From: CAKSNH01 sp964422725
GTDB lineage: Bacteria; Bacillota; Clostridia; UBA1381
NCBI GenBank assembly: GCA_964422725.1
Contig: CAYRCC010000062.1
Location: 1 to 7,916, forward strand
DNA: 7,916 bases
Direction: 5' to 3'
Shown: one piece after another, positions 1-7,000 of the stretch
How the letters are laid out: every line of letters starts with the position of its first letter
How positions within the stretch are numbered: the first letter of the stretch is position 1
The notes under the pieces: generated by a model
What the model was told of the DNA's origin: nothing
What the model saw: only the letters and a program-made list of their open reading frames with translations
The model's database searches: none
Position numbers and translations under genes: made by a program

Positions 1-42
1 GAAATCGAAGATTTCTGTGTTTCGGAGAACATTGAAACATAA
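1..42 (+). CDS. possible C-terminal tail of a gene entering from the left
   Basis: Frame 1 from the first base reads EIEDFCVSENIET and then a TAA stop at 40-42, followed at once by a hairpin that could end transcription. This would be the last 13 codons of a rightward gene starting outside the window. It is far too short to identify, and two other readings of these bases are also open, so the call rests mainly on the hairpin that follows. Confidence 0.25.
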   Translation, partial: EIEDFCVSENIET

Positions 43-77
43 TGCTGCGGCGACGACAGCCGCCTTGCTTTTATGTT
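36..77 (+). terminator. possible rightward hairpin terminator
   Basis: Nested inverted repeats: AACATAA (36-42) pairs with TTATGTT (71-77), and an inner GC core GCGGC (47-51) pairs with GCCGC (59-63). TTGCTTTT (65-72) follows the core. It could end the gene tail at 1-42 and would face the leftward terminator at 80-124, the usual layout between convergent genes. The core stem is only 5 bp, so confidence is low. Confidence 0.3.
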
Positions 78-79
78 AT

Positions 80-124
80 AACAAAATTAAGCAGCAAAGC
101 CAAACTATTTTTGACTTTGCTGCT
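80..124 (-). terminator. intrinsic terminator of the XRE regulator gene
   Basis: Read leftward, bases 124-90 fold into a 15-bp stem with one G-T wobble and a 5-base loop. The arms are AGCAGCAAAGTCAAA and TTTGGCTTTGCTGCT. The stem is followed by the T-rich run TAATTTTGTT (89-80). On the other strand no T-run follows, so it acts leftward only. The 5' arm is made of the last codons of the XRE gene, so the stop codon lies inside the hairpin loop region. Confidence 0.8.
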
Positions 125-458
125 CCAGGAGAATGTCGATGCGTTCCTCGATTTTTGCTTTGTTCACAGTTGACAAGGCTCTGTATTTTGCGAGCATTTC
201 GTTTTCGGACTTTAATTTGTTTTCAAGCTCAGGATTTACGGTTCTCGGAGCCGAATCGTTGGTAAGTCCCAAAATGAAGTCGGCGGTGGTGTTAAGTGCC
301 TGTGCAAGACGCGTTATAATTTCGCCGCGCGGCTCACATATATTACGTTCGTATTTATAGAGTGTCATTTTGGTGATGCCGATTTTCGCGGCAAGCTTTA
401 CTTGGGACAAGTCGATATTCTCCCTTAAAAAGATGATTCGCTCACCAATGGTTTGCAT
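105..458 (-). CDS. small XRE-family helix-turn-helix transcriptional regulator
   Basis: A 117-residue DNA-binding protein. Residues about 4-60 form a Cro/C1-type helix-turn-helix: GERIIFLRENIDLSQVKLA, then a recognition helix around GITKMTLYKYE, then PRGEIITRLAQALNTTADFILG, the classic end of this domain. The remaining ~55 residues are a charged helical tail rich in Glu and Lys, which may mediate dimerisation or sense a signal; its role cannot be read. The start at 458 is chosen because GGGGTG lies 6 bases upstream and the domain begins at once; an upstream in-frame ATG at 605 would add an untypical, AT-rich extension. It is transcribed away from the decayed marR/ABC locus and ends in its own terminator. 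Many such genes are autoregulated repressors in mobile or accessory DNA. Its target is unknown, and nothing ties it directly to the restriction-like operon 1 kb away. Confidence 0.87.
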   Translation of the reverse strand: MQTIGERIIFLRENIDLSQVKLAAKIGITKMTLYKYERNICEPRGEIITRLAQALNTTADFILGLTNDSAPRTVNPELENKLKSENEMLAKYRALSTVNKAKIEERIDILLEQQSQK

Positions 459-742
459 GTATATCACCCCATACATATTATAATATTTTTTGATGATTTT
501 GCGTGAAAAATAGCTGAATATATATCTTTTTTTGTAAAAATATTCATCAGTATACCGACCGGAAATAGTATGAAGTGTAAATTGATATTTTGGTCGATGA
601 AACACTCTTTTTGTTTTTCACATTTTGCATGAGCAAGTATAACGGAAAACGTCAATTGTATTTGTAGAATTTATACAGCTTTAAAAAGAAATATCGAAAA
701 AGTATACAAACCTTATAATATATGTTTTCTGTGCAAAATGCA
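459..742. other. AT-rich intergenic region between divergent units
   Basis: About 285 very AT-rich bases with no convincing gene. It must hold the promoter of the leftward XRE gene, but no -35/-10 pair with good spacing stands out. Fragments such as TTGACG (655-650) and TATACT-like boxes (641-636 and 554-549) are present on the minus strand without matching partners. Confidence 0.5.
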
Positions 743-771
743 TTGATAATTATCCGATTTCGGACTATACT
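743..771 (+). promoter_or_regulatory. sigma-70/sigma-A type promoter of the former marR operon
   Basis: TTGATA (743-748), a 17-base spacer and TATACT (766-771) form a near-consensus promoter. A second possible -10 box, TATAAT, lies at 772-777. The promoter is overlapped by the inverted repeat at 750-791, so a dimeric repressor bound there would block it. It points at the decayed marR gene starting at 806. Confidence 0.7.
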
Positions 772-791
772 TATAATACGAAATCGGATAA
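750..791. promoter_or_regulatory. probable operator: perfect 13-bp inverted repeat around the -10 box
   Basis: TTATCCGATTTCG (750-762) and CGAAATCGGATAA (779-791) are exact reverse complements separated by 16 bases that hold the -10 boxes. The left arm also contains its own palindrome, TCCGA-TT-TCGGA (753-764), and the right arm nearly so, so this may be two operator copies about three helical turns apart. MarR-type regulators usually bind palindromes over their own promoter; since the gene downstream is a MarR relic, autoregulation is the likely original use. Confidence 0.7.
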
Positions 792-805
792 AACAGAGGT
801 GAAAA

Positions 806-1006
806 ATGGATACACTCAAGCACTTAAAAATATTTAATCAAATTTATAAAGAAATGGACATTGTGTATCACGGTTATGCGAAAACAGCGGACTTTCGGAT
901 ATGGCGTACCGGATTCTTTATTCGATTGCAGAAAGCGATGAATATTTTACGCAGCGTGATTTTTGCAATGATTGGTTTTTTTGCACCGCAAACAGTAAAT
1001 TCGGCG
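806..1006 (+). pseudogene. 5' part of a MarR-family regulator gene, frameshifted and truncated
   Basis: The start is well formed: AGAGGTG then AAAA then ATG at 806. The reading starts MDTLKHLKIFNQIYKEMD and continues YHGYAKTA. It then needs a change of frame near 889-891 (one base lost) to read GLSDMAYRILYSIAESDEYF and TQRDFCNDWFF, and a second at the seven-T run 976-982 (one base gained) to read APQTVNSA. The repaired text matches the N-terminal half of a MarR winged-helix regulator: dimerisation helix, the GLSD.A...LY segment, and the start of the recognition helix, usually QTVNSAL. The rest of the wing and C-terminal helix, roughly half of a usual ~150-residue protein, is absent because ABC transporter sequence begins at about 1003. 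MarR proteins often repress neighbouring multidrug ABC exporters, which fits the relic next to it. Not functional as it stands, unless the frameshifts are sequencing errors, which would not explain the truncation. Confidence 0.8.
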
Positions 1007-1221
1007 GAACGATTGCCGAGAATATAGCTTTAAGCCGTGCTATGAAGAAACTGATGAATGGCAGAACGAGTCTTGTTATTGCGCATCGTCTGTCGACGAT
1101 TCGTGATGCCGATATGATTTTGTTTATGGAAAACGGAAATATAACCAAACAGGGAACTCACAGGGAACTTCTTGAAAATAAAGGTGCGTATTCCGCACTG
1201 TATTACAGTCAATTTGCTTAA
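1003..1221 (+). pseudogene. remnant of an ABC exporter ATPase (MsbA/MdlB type), internally deleted
   Basis: In the frame ending at the TAA at 1219-1221 the text begins GGTIAENIA, the segment that follows the Q-loop in exporter-type ATPases (usually SGTI.ENI..G). It jumps directly to RAMKKLMNGRTSLVIAHRLS, which carries the H-loop histidine, and then TIRDADMILFMENGNITKQG and a normal C-terminus ending YYSQFA. The roughly 85 residues expected between, with the LSGGQ signature, Walker B and D-loop, are missing, as are all membrane helices and the Walker A motif. It therefore cannot bind ATP or transport. It is joined to the marR fragment without a gap and lacks its own start. The most likely origin is the last gene of a marR-ABC-ABC operon after two or more deletions. 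The preserved 3' end and following terminator mark the old operon end. Confidence 0.85.
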
Positions 1222-1306
1222 CGGTAACGGCTGAAAATTAACGAAACTTTTAATTTTTACCTGCTGTATAATCAAAAAAAAATGACGGAAATTGCTTTTT
1301 GTCGGA

Positions 1307-1338
1307 GTGTCGCTGTCCGCAGACAGCGACACATTTTT
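1307..1338 (+). terminator. strong intrinsic terminator after the ABC relic
   Basis: GTGTCGCTGTC (1307-1317), loop CGCA, GACAGCGACAC (1322-1332): an 11-bp GC-rich perfect stem followed by ATTTTTG. The T-run lies only on the rightward side. It probably ended the former exporter operon and now prevents read-through into the antisense of the methylase gene. A weaker AT-rich hairpin, AAAATTAA (1234-1241) with TTAATTTT (1250-1257), lies between it and the relic's stop. Confidence 0.8.
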
Positions 1339-1360
1339 GCATATCGAGTTGCGAGTTGAA

Positions 1361-1376
1361 CCGCTGTATACAGCGG
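1361..1376. repeat. 16-bp perfect palindrome in the convergent intergenic region
   Basis: CCGCTGTATACAGCGG is its own reverse complement with no spacer. No T-run follows on either side, so it is not an evident terminator. It lies between the terminator at 1307-1338 and the hairpin at 1388-1418. Confidence 0.5.
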
Positions 1377-1387
1377 CGCGGAAAGTA

Positions 1388-1418
1388 TGGCTGTCCCACT
1401 CTTTCAGTAAGACAGCCA
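1388..1418 (-). terminator. hairpin downstream of the methylase gene, possible operon end
   Basis: TGGCTGTC (1388-1395) and GACAGCCA (1411-1418) form an 8-bp perfect stem with a 15-base loop, beginning about 20 bases past the methylase stop. On the leftward strand it is followed by TACTTTCC, which is a poor T-run, so it may only slow RNA decay rather than stop transcription. Confidence 0.35.
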
Positions 1419-1452
1419 CTCATAACTCCACACTCCTCACAGCACATTCCTC
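1418..1452. repeat. heptanucleotide repeat tract across the methylase stop codon
   Basis: Five 7-base units: ACTCATA, ACTCCAC, ACTCCTC, ACAGCAC, ATTCCTC (one degenerate). The stop codon of the methylase gene (1437-1439) lies inside. Bases 1420-1435 are identical to 1907-1922 inside the same gene (TCATAACTCCACACTC). Same unit family as the tract at 3541-3617. Confidence 0.5.
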
Positions 1453-3335
1453 ACCGTATCCGGACTGTATGCCGCGAAAATCTGTTCAAAATTGGCAGCC
1501 ACGTTGTCGTTTGCGAAACCGCTGTCGCGCATTACAAAATAAGTCGGCTTTTTCTTTGCGATTATCGTTACAAGTTCCTCTGTTATGTTTTCGTCAAAAC
1601 AAGCAATTAAAACATTGTCATCAACATCAAAATACGTATAATTTCTATCGCCCAACCGCTCATTTTTTACTTGAATCTTGCTTGACAGCAAAATTCCCAT
1701 ATCAAGCATAACTTGGAAAAGCAAATCTTCCGGCGTTCTGCCCTCTTTTATGTTGTCAATCGTTTGCTCCACAAAACCGTCAAACATCTCCTGTTCGATT
1801 TCGGTCGGATTGTAGTACACGTTTTTCATATTGGAAGTGTCGCACTTTAAAACACGAAAACCTACATCGAGTGTTGAGTTTGGAGTTTCAACTCCACTCT
1901 CCACATTCATAACTCCACACTCTTTTAAGATTTTTTGCCCTGCGCGGCGTATGCGCTCTTTGCCGATTTCGCAAATGTTTTTATAGCCGGCTTTGTATGC
2001 CTCGCTCTTTTCGTCGGTTTCTTCGGGCAGCTGTACCATAATGAACTTGCGGTGTCCGCCGTCCTCCGCATTTAATTGCATAACAGCGTGCGCTGTGGTG
2101 GCTGAACCGGAGAAAAAGTCGAGGATAATGGAATCTTTGTCATTTATTGTATTTAGCAACGTTTTTATAAATTTAACAGATTTTGGATAACTGAAAATTT
2201 TTTCATTTTCAAATAAGAAACTTACATCTGTTTTTCCTTCTATACTTCCCCCGAAATCCATTGTCATACTACGTGGCTTTTTTCCATTCAAATTCAAATA
2301 TTGTTTAAATTGAACAGACCAACCCCCACCATTTTTAGGAATTATTCTAATTAACCCGTCTTTTAATTCCTGCTCATAGCGTGCCTTTCCATGTATCCAA
2401 CCGTAATTCATTATTGTTCCATCAGGTGCTATGATATCATAATGAATAGGATTTTTTAATCCCGGTCTTGCAAATGTGTCCCAAAAATATTTTCCGTTTT
2501 CGTCCTCCTCTTTATACCTTTTTAAATACTCCTCATCGTGTGCCATAAACATTTCTTGACTACAATTTATATTTTTTGAATAAACCAAACAATATTCATG
2601 TTCTTTTACAACAAATTTTGAATCACTTCCACCTCCAACTTTTGATTGTTTCAAATAAGTTGCAATAAAATTACTTTCTCCAAATACCTCATCACATACT
2701 TTTCTTAAATTTTCCACTTCATTATCATCAATACTAATAAAAATAACCCCGTCATCTGACAGCAAATCCTTAGCCAACTTCAACCTCGGATAAATCATAT
2801 TCAGCCAGTTTGTGTGAAAACGACCGTTGGTGTCCAAATTTTTCACAAGTCTGTTGCCGTCCTCGTCAAAGTCGCCCGACTCCGTTCTCCATTCTTCACT
2901 CCCCATACTGAAATCGTCATTATAAACAAAGTCGTTGCCGGTGTTGTAGGGCGGATCAATATAAATCATTTTAATCTTGCCGAGGTAGGTTTCCTGTAAT
3001 AATTTCAGCACTTCCAGATTGTCGCCCTCTATATAGAGGTTTTCGGTATTGTCAAAGTCCACGCTTTCCTCGCGGCAAGGGCGGAGCGTTTTGTTTATCG
3101 GCATATTTGCAAGCAAAACCGACTTTTTCTTGTCCGGCCACGTAAATTGGTAGCGCTCCTCGCTGCCGTCAATAACAATATCGGATAATTCCTGTCTTAA
3201 CATATCAAAATCAACGCCGTATTCGATTTTACCGTCTTTGCCCTTGCGTTCCGTCACGCAATTAGGAAATAAATCACCGATTTTTCGTATGTTCTCATTC
3301 GTTTTGTTTAAACTGTGCATTTTCAGCTTATCCAT
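1437..3335 (-). CDS. type III Mod-like adenine-specific DNA methyltransferase
   Basis: A 632-residue enzyme expected to transfer a methyl group from S-adenosylmethionine to N6 of adenine at a specific site, marking host DNA. The order of motifs is that of the beta class, as in type III Mod subunits: NLYIEGDNLEVLKLL near residues 99-114, the catalytic DPPY at 127-130 (in IYIDPPYNTGNDFVYNDDF), a variable region thought to hold target recognition at about 190-395, then the SAM-binding motif LDFFSGSATTAHAV at 405-418. The C-terminal third resembles other Mod proteins (LDVGFRVLKCDTSNMK, then NFEQIFAAYSPDTV). The start at 3335 is set by AGGAGG at 3350-3345, 9 bases upstream; an in-frame ATG at 3353 overlaps that site. 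It is the last gene of the operon, 35 bases after the DUF4391 gene. Two oddities: the middle is much more AT-rich than the ends, and residues about 471-489 (around ECGVMNVESGVETPNST) are encoded by a heptanucleotide repeat tract in a linker. Confidence 0.92.
   Translation of the reverse strand: MDKLKMHSLNKTNENIRKIGDLFPNCVTERKGKDGKIEYGVDFDMLRQELSDIVIDGSEERYQFTWPDKKKSVLLANMPINKTLRPCREESVDFDNTENLYIEGDNLEVLKLLQETYLGKIKMIYIDPPYNTGNDFVYNDDFSMGSEEWRTESGDFDEDGNRLVKNLDTNGRFHTNWLNMIYPRLKLAKDLLSDDGVIFISIDDNEVENLRKVCDEVFGESNFIATYLKQSKVGGGSDSKFVVKEHEYCLVYSKNINCSQEMFMAHDEEYLKRYKEEDENGKYFWDTFARPGLKNPIHYDIIAPDGTIMNYGWIHGKARYEQELKDGLIRIIPKNGGGWSVQFKQYLNLNGKKPRSMTMDFGGSIEGKTDVSFLFENEKIFSYPKSVKFIKTLLNTINDKDSIILDFFSGSATTAHAVMQLNAEDGGHRKFIMVQLPEETDEKSEAYKAGYKNICEIGKERIRRAGQKILKECGVMNVESGVETPNSTLDVGFRVLKCDTSNMKNVYYNPTEIEQEMFDGFVEQTIDNIKEGRTPEDLLFQVMLDMGILLSSKIQVKNERLGDRNYTYFDVDDNVLIACFDENITEELVTIIAKKKPTYFVMRDSGFANDNVAANFEQIFAAYSPDTVRNVL
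1869..1925. repeat. heptanucleotide repeat tract inside the methylase gene, with a change of orientation
   Basis: Going right: GAGTGTT, GAGTTTG, GAGTTTC, then AACTCCA, CTCTCCA, CATTCAT, AACTCCA, CACTCTT. The first three units are the reverse complement form of the later ones. The turn creates the hairpin TGGAGTT-TC-AACTCCA (1881-1896). The tract stays open in the coding frame and encodes a linker between the SAM-binding region and the C-terminal domain. Confidence 0.6.
2161..2770. other. AT-rich mosaic block: presumed target-recognition region of the methylase
   Basis: A hand count gives 184 G+C in 600 bases (31%) for 2161-2760, against 90 of 180 (50%) in 1921-2100 and 82 of 180 (46%) in 2821-3000. 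The block encodes about residues 190-395, between the catalytic DPPY part and the FSGSATT motif, where beta-class Mod proteins carry target recognition. This suggests that the specificity module came from a different source than the rest of the gene. Confidence 0.6.
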
Positions 3336-3370
3336 TGCCGTTTTCCTCCTCATATATAATAATCTGTAAT

Positions 3371-4021
3371 TCAGAATGATTCGTTATCGGTTATTAACCG
3401 CTCCAATTCTCTCATCTTATGCACCAGCTCGATTTTCTTGTTCGGCTGTCTTTCCGCGCGTATTTTCTTTTCGAGCCGAGCGATTTCCTTTTGCAGTTTC
3501 TCTTGTTTTTCATGCAATTTTATATTTTCGTCCGGCGATAATTCCTCATTCCACTCTCCGCACTCCGCTTTCCACTCTCCGCACTTCGCTCTCCACACTT
3601 CACATTCCACACTCTTTACAAAGTTTTCCCAAACTCTGTCCATATTAAAGCCGACAATTTCAATTTCCGAATGTTCGCTTTTCCACTCGGTTTTGTACAG
3701 CTTGTTGTGAAAAAGAGCTATTTGCGATTGATTTTCAAACAACAATTCGTAAAGTATCTTGTGGGAATTGCTTTTTGATATATTTTCAAAAATTTTGTAA
3801 TTCACCGCTTTTTCTTTGAGTTCAACGCTCAATACAAGAATTTCGGAAACATTTTCGCCTTTTTCGATATTTAATGTGTCGCAAGATAATTTATTCGCCC
3901 AAACTATGCGTTTTATATCGGACACGAAAGCATTTTTTGTTGTTGAATCAAGTTTTAAGTTTCTGTAAAATGCTTCTTTAGGCATTATTTTGTTAACTTG
4001 CGTGGATTTCGGAAAATTCAT
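3371..4021 (-). CDS. DUF4391-like protein of the restriction-type operon
   Basis: A 216-residue soluble protein resembling the DUF4391 family, whose members often lie between a SNF2-type helicase and a Mod-like methyltransferase; the biochemical role is unknown. The N-terminus (MNFPKSTQVNKIMPKEAFYR) and the segments IVWANKLSC, ILVLSVELKEK and ALFHNKLYKTEW look typical of the family. Residues about 167-210 are a highly charged Lys/Glu helix with coiled-coil character (KLQKEIARLEKKIRAER), which suggests contact with a partner protein. No PD-(D/E)xK or HKD nuclease motif is evident. Residues about 135-160 are an insert coded by heptanucleotide repeats and show a 7-residue period: ECEVWRA, KCGEWKA, ECGEWNE. 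The start at 4021 is preferred because GAGG overlaps the helicase stop 6 bases upstream; an ATG at 4033 would overlap that stop codon. The tight spacing suggests translational coupling to the helicase. Confidence 0.8.
   Translation of the reverse strand: MNFPKSTQVNKIMPKEAFYRNLKLDSTTKNAFVSDIKRIVWANKLSCDTLNIEKGENVSEILVLSVELKEKAVNYKIFENISKSNSHKILYELLFENQSQIALFHNKLYKTEWKSEHSEIEIVGFNMDRVWENFVKSVECEVWRAKCGEWKAECGEWNEELSPDENIKLHEKQEKLQKEIARLEKKIRAERQPNKKIELVHKMRELERLITDNESF
3541..3617. repeat. tract of 11 heptanucleotide repeats inside the DUF4391 gene
   Basis: On the plus strand the bases divide without gaps into ATTCCTC, ATTCCAC, TCTCCGC, ACTCCGC, TTTCCAC, TCTCCGC, ACTTCGC, TCTCCAC, ACTTCAC, ATTCCAC and ACTCTTT, that is (A/T)(C/T)T(C/T)C(A/G/T)C. 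Three units make 21 bases, so the protein shows a 7-residue repeat. Short tandem heptamers of this sort are well known in cyanobacteria; here they sit inside a coding region. Confidence 0.85.
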
Positions 4022-4029
4022 TTGATACC

Positions 4030-7000
4030 TCATTTCTTATTTTCTTTCACCGCTAAAAAGCATATAAGCTCAAAGTCGTCAAGACCTTTAATCTCGTTTT
4101 TCAGCACCGTCGTTTCGCCGATACCGAAAAAGCTGTCAATGTCGCTTTCTTCCTTAACTTCGATAACAGATGCTATTGCATCTCCCAAAAGCTTTGAATA
4201 TTTTGACATATTTCTGCCGTCACAGGTTTCCCTGTTAAACTCGCGGTAAACCTCCGCGATGGGTTCTGTTTTGCCTTTGCATAAATACCGCATTTTGTCG
4301 AGCATTATTTTCGGCGATAAATGGTCGCACACAACATCTCCGTCATCTGTGATATATACCATATAAAACGGGTGCAGTCTGTTTTGCTTGTCAATATTAA
4401 TGCTGTCGGAACGGTTTTTAAGTATGTATATCACGCCGGCGGGATTTTCTCCGGCAGCCGAAACAACGGAATGTAACCCAAACGGCGTTTTGTCGATATC
4501 AGGGTGATTTTTGGTATATTCGAGCAAATCAAGCCTAAATTCATTAAGTCCCAAATCCATTATGGAAATTCCGCTTGACATATCCTCAATATCCACAACC
4601 TCATCTTTTAAACGTTTTAGCTGTGTTTTTCGGTATTCCAGCTCTGTTTTTTCTTCGGGCGTTAATAGGTTGTCGTCGGCGGTTGCCGTCATATCCACTA
4701 TTTTCATTCTTGTTTCAACCTTTGCTTTGAGGTCGATATATTCGTCAAGAGTAACATCGGGCCAAAAGTTTACAAGCTGAATACATTCGTTTTTACTGCC
4801 TATACGGTCAATTCGTCCGAAACGCTGTATTATGCGTACAGGATTCCAGTGTATATCGTAGTTTATAAGATAATCGCAGTCCTGTAGATTTTGTCCTTCC
4901 GAAATACAGTCGGTTGCAATAAGAATGTCAATATCGCATTTTGGTATACTTTCAAATACATCTCTGTCCTTTGAAAGCGGCGAAAAGCACGTAAGTACGG
5001 TGTTTATGTCGCATTTCAATTTGGGAATTGTTGTTTTTCCGTCAATAGAGCCCGTAATCAACGCTGTTTCCAGTCCGAAATTTGTTTTTACAAATTCGCT
5101 GACGTTTGAATACAGATAATCGGCGGTGTCGGCAAAAGCGGTAAAAATAATCACTTTTTTATTGTCCGCGTTAATAGGGTTTCCGATTTTATTTTCCAAA
5201 ATGTTAAACAGTTTCTGCAATTTGCAATCGTGTTTCGGTGTTATATCCCCAACCATTAAAGTCAGCAGTTCAAGCACATCGCGGTCCTTTTGAAGGCTGT
5301 ATTTCCAGGAAATATAATCCATATCCCCAAGACTGATTTTAACTTTTTTGCCGAACACAAACAAGTCGTCACCGTTTTGGTCCTCCGGATCAAAATCATC
5401 TGTATTTGATATATCGGTTAAGTCGAGAGCGACATCGGAAATTTTGTCGTATTCGTCAATCGTTTTTATGGTTGAATCTATCAAATTCATAATTCTCGTC
5501 AGCGTAAGCCTGAAAGAATATACAGAGCTTTCCATACGTTTCATAAGATTTATGGCAATAAGTCTGCGGAGTCCTTGTTCTCGGCTTGCCTGAGTGAATC
5601 CGACATTTACTTTGTTGTCGCCGAAAAGCTTTGAGTACTTTTCGATTTTACTGCCAAGAATAAAATGTGACGGGCGGTAAATATCCAAATTCAATAATTG
5701 CAGCTGTTCAAATATCTCGTTATAGTTTATTGCCTCCTTTATATCGGTAAGCGGCGGCTGTACCGATATAGGTTTAAGCCTTGTCGGGAATGTGCCTATA
5801 TCCGCGGTGTCGTAGTATTTTTGTATATGCTTTCTTGAGCGTGCAATGGTAACAGAGTCAAGCACTTCAAAAAAGTCGAAGTCGAGCATTTTGAGCAGGC
5901 TGTCTGTTGTGCGCCGTTCCGGTTCACTCCGGCTCCACGAATTAAACGCTCTTTGTGCGTTTTTAAAAATTTCGTCAATGGAACGGTTTGTGCTCAATTC
6001 GCCGTCAATAAGTTCTGCGTTACCCTCATAAGCGAGTGCAAGCTGATTTTTGAGGTCGTTAAATCTGTTGTTTACGGGTGTTGCCGAAAGCATAAGCACC
6101 TTTGTTTTGACACCGGTGCGGATAACCTTTTTAAGCAGTTTTACATAACGGTTTTCCTTATCGTTTTCGTCCGGATTTTCCACTATTTTTCCGCCGTTTC
6201 GGAAATTGTGCGATTCATCAATCACAATAAGGTCATAGTTACCCCAATTGAGTCTGCCCAAGTCGATACCGTTTGATTTTCCGCTTGCACGGTTTAAGTC
6301 GGTGTGATACAATACGTCGTATCGCAGTCTGTCCGATGCAATCGGGTTGTTTATGTAATTGTCCTTGTATGTATTCCAGTTGCTTGAAAGCTTTTTCGGA
6401 CACAGTACGAGAACGGATTTGTTCCTGTTTTCGTAGTACTTGATAACCGCCAGAGCGGTAAAGGTTTTACCCAAACCGACACTGTCTGCCAGAATACAGC
6501 CGTTAAATCTTTCAAGCTTGTTTATAATGGCAAGGACGGCATCTTTTTGAAAGTTGTAGAGCATATTCCATATTTTGCTGTCTTTAAATCCGGTTGCTTC
6601 GTTAGGCAGGACATCTTCGTTTATATCATTCAAAAATTCATTAAAAATATTGTACAGTGTAACAAAATATATAAAGTCGGGCGAATTTTCGTTGTATGCC
6701 GCCGTTATATTTTCGATTACCTCATCTGTAACTGTTTGCAAATGCTTTTTATCGTTCCAGAGTTCGTCAAAATTTTTCAGCAGAGTCTGTGCCAAGCTTT
6801 CATCTTTTACGATTGTAGTGCTTATTGTATTTCCTTTTTCGCATCCGAGTTCAACCGCGGTAAATTCCTTGATGGGAGTATACCCGACATTATCGACAAC
6901 TATCTGTCCTTGAATTGTTTTGTCGCTGATGTTTGACTTGAATATTACTTTTTCCTTTATCCACTGTGCACATTCTTTTGCAACGGCGCGCTGAGTAAGC

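Noticed and set aside
133..360. Open frame on the plus strand opposite the XRE gene
   Set aside because: It lies wholly antisense to a well-supported helix-turn-helix gene and its translation resembles no protein family.
477..482. TATAAT on the minus strand as the -10 box of the XRE gene
   Set aside because: Transcription would start at the Shine-Dalgarno bases themselves (about 470), and no -35 box lies at the right distance.
1267..1272. TATAAT after the ABC relic as a promoter
   Set aside because: No -35 element at 16-18 bases and no gene downstream; a strong terminator follows 35 bases later.
1292..1711. Plus-strand open frame across the methylase 3' end
   Set aside because: Antisense to the methylase C-terminus and passes through the terminator and hairpins; no ribosome site or family resemblance.
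3336..3353. Methylase start at 3353
   Set aside because: The ATG there overlaps the AGGAGG that serves the next ATG at 3335, and has no ribosome site of its own.
3541..3617. CRISPR array
   Set aside because: Units are 7 bases with no spacers and lie inside a coding gene, so this is a short tandem repeat, not CRISPR.
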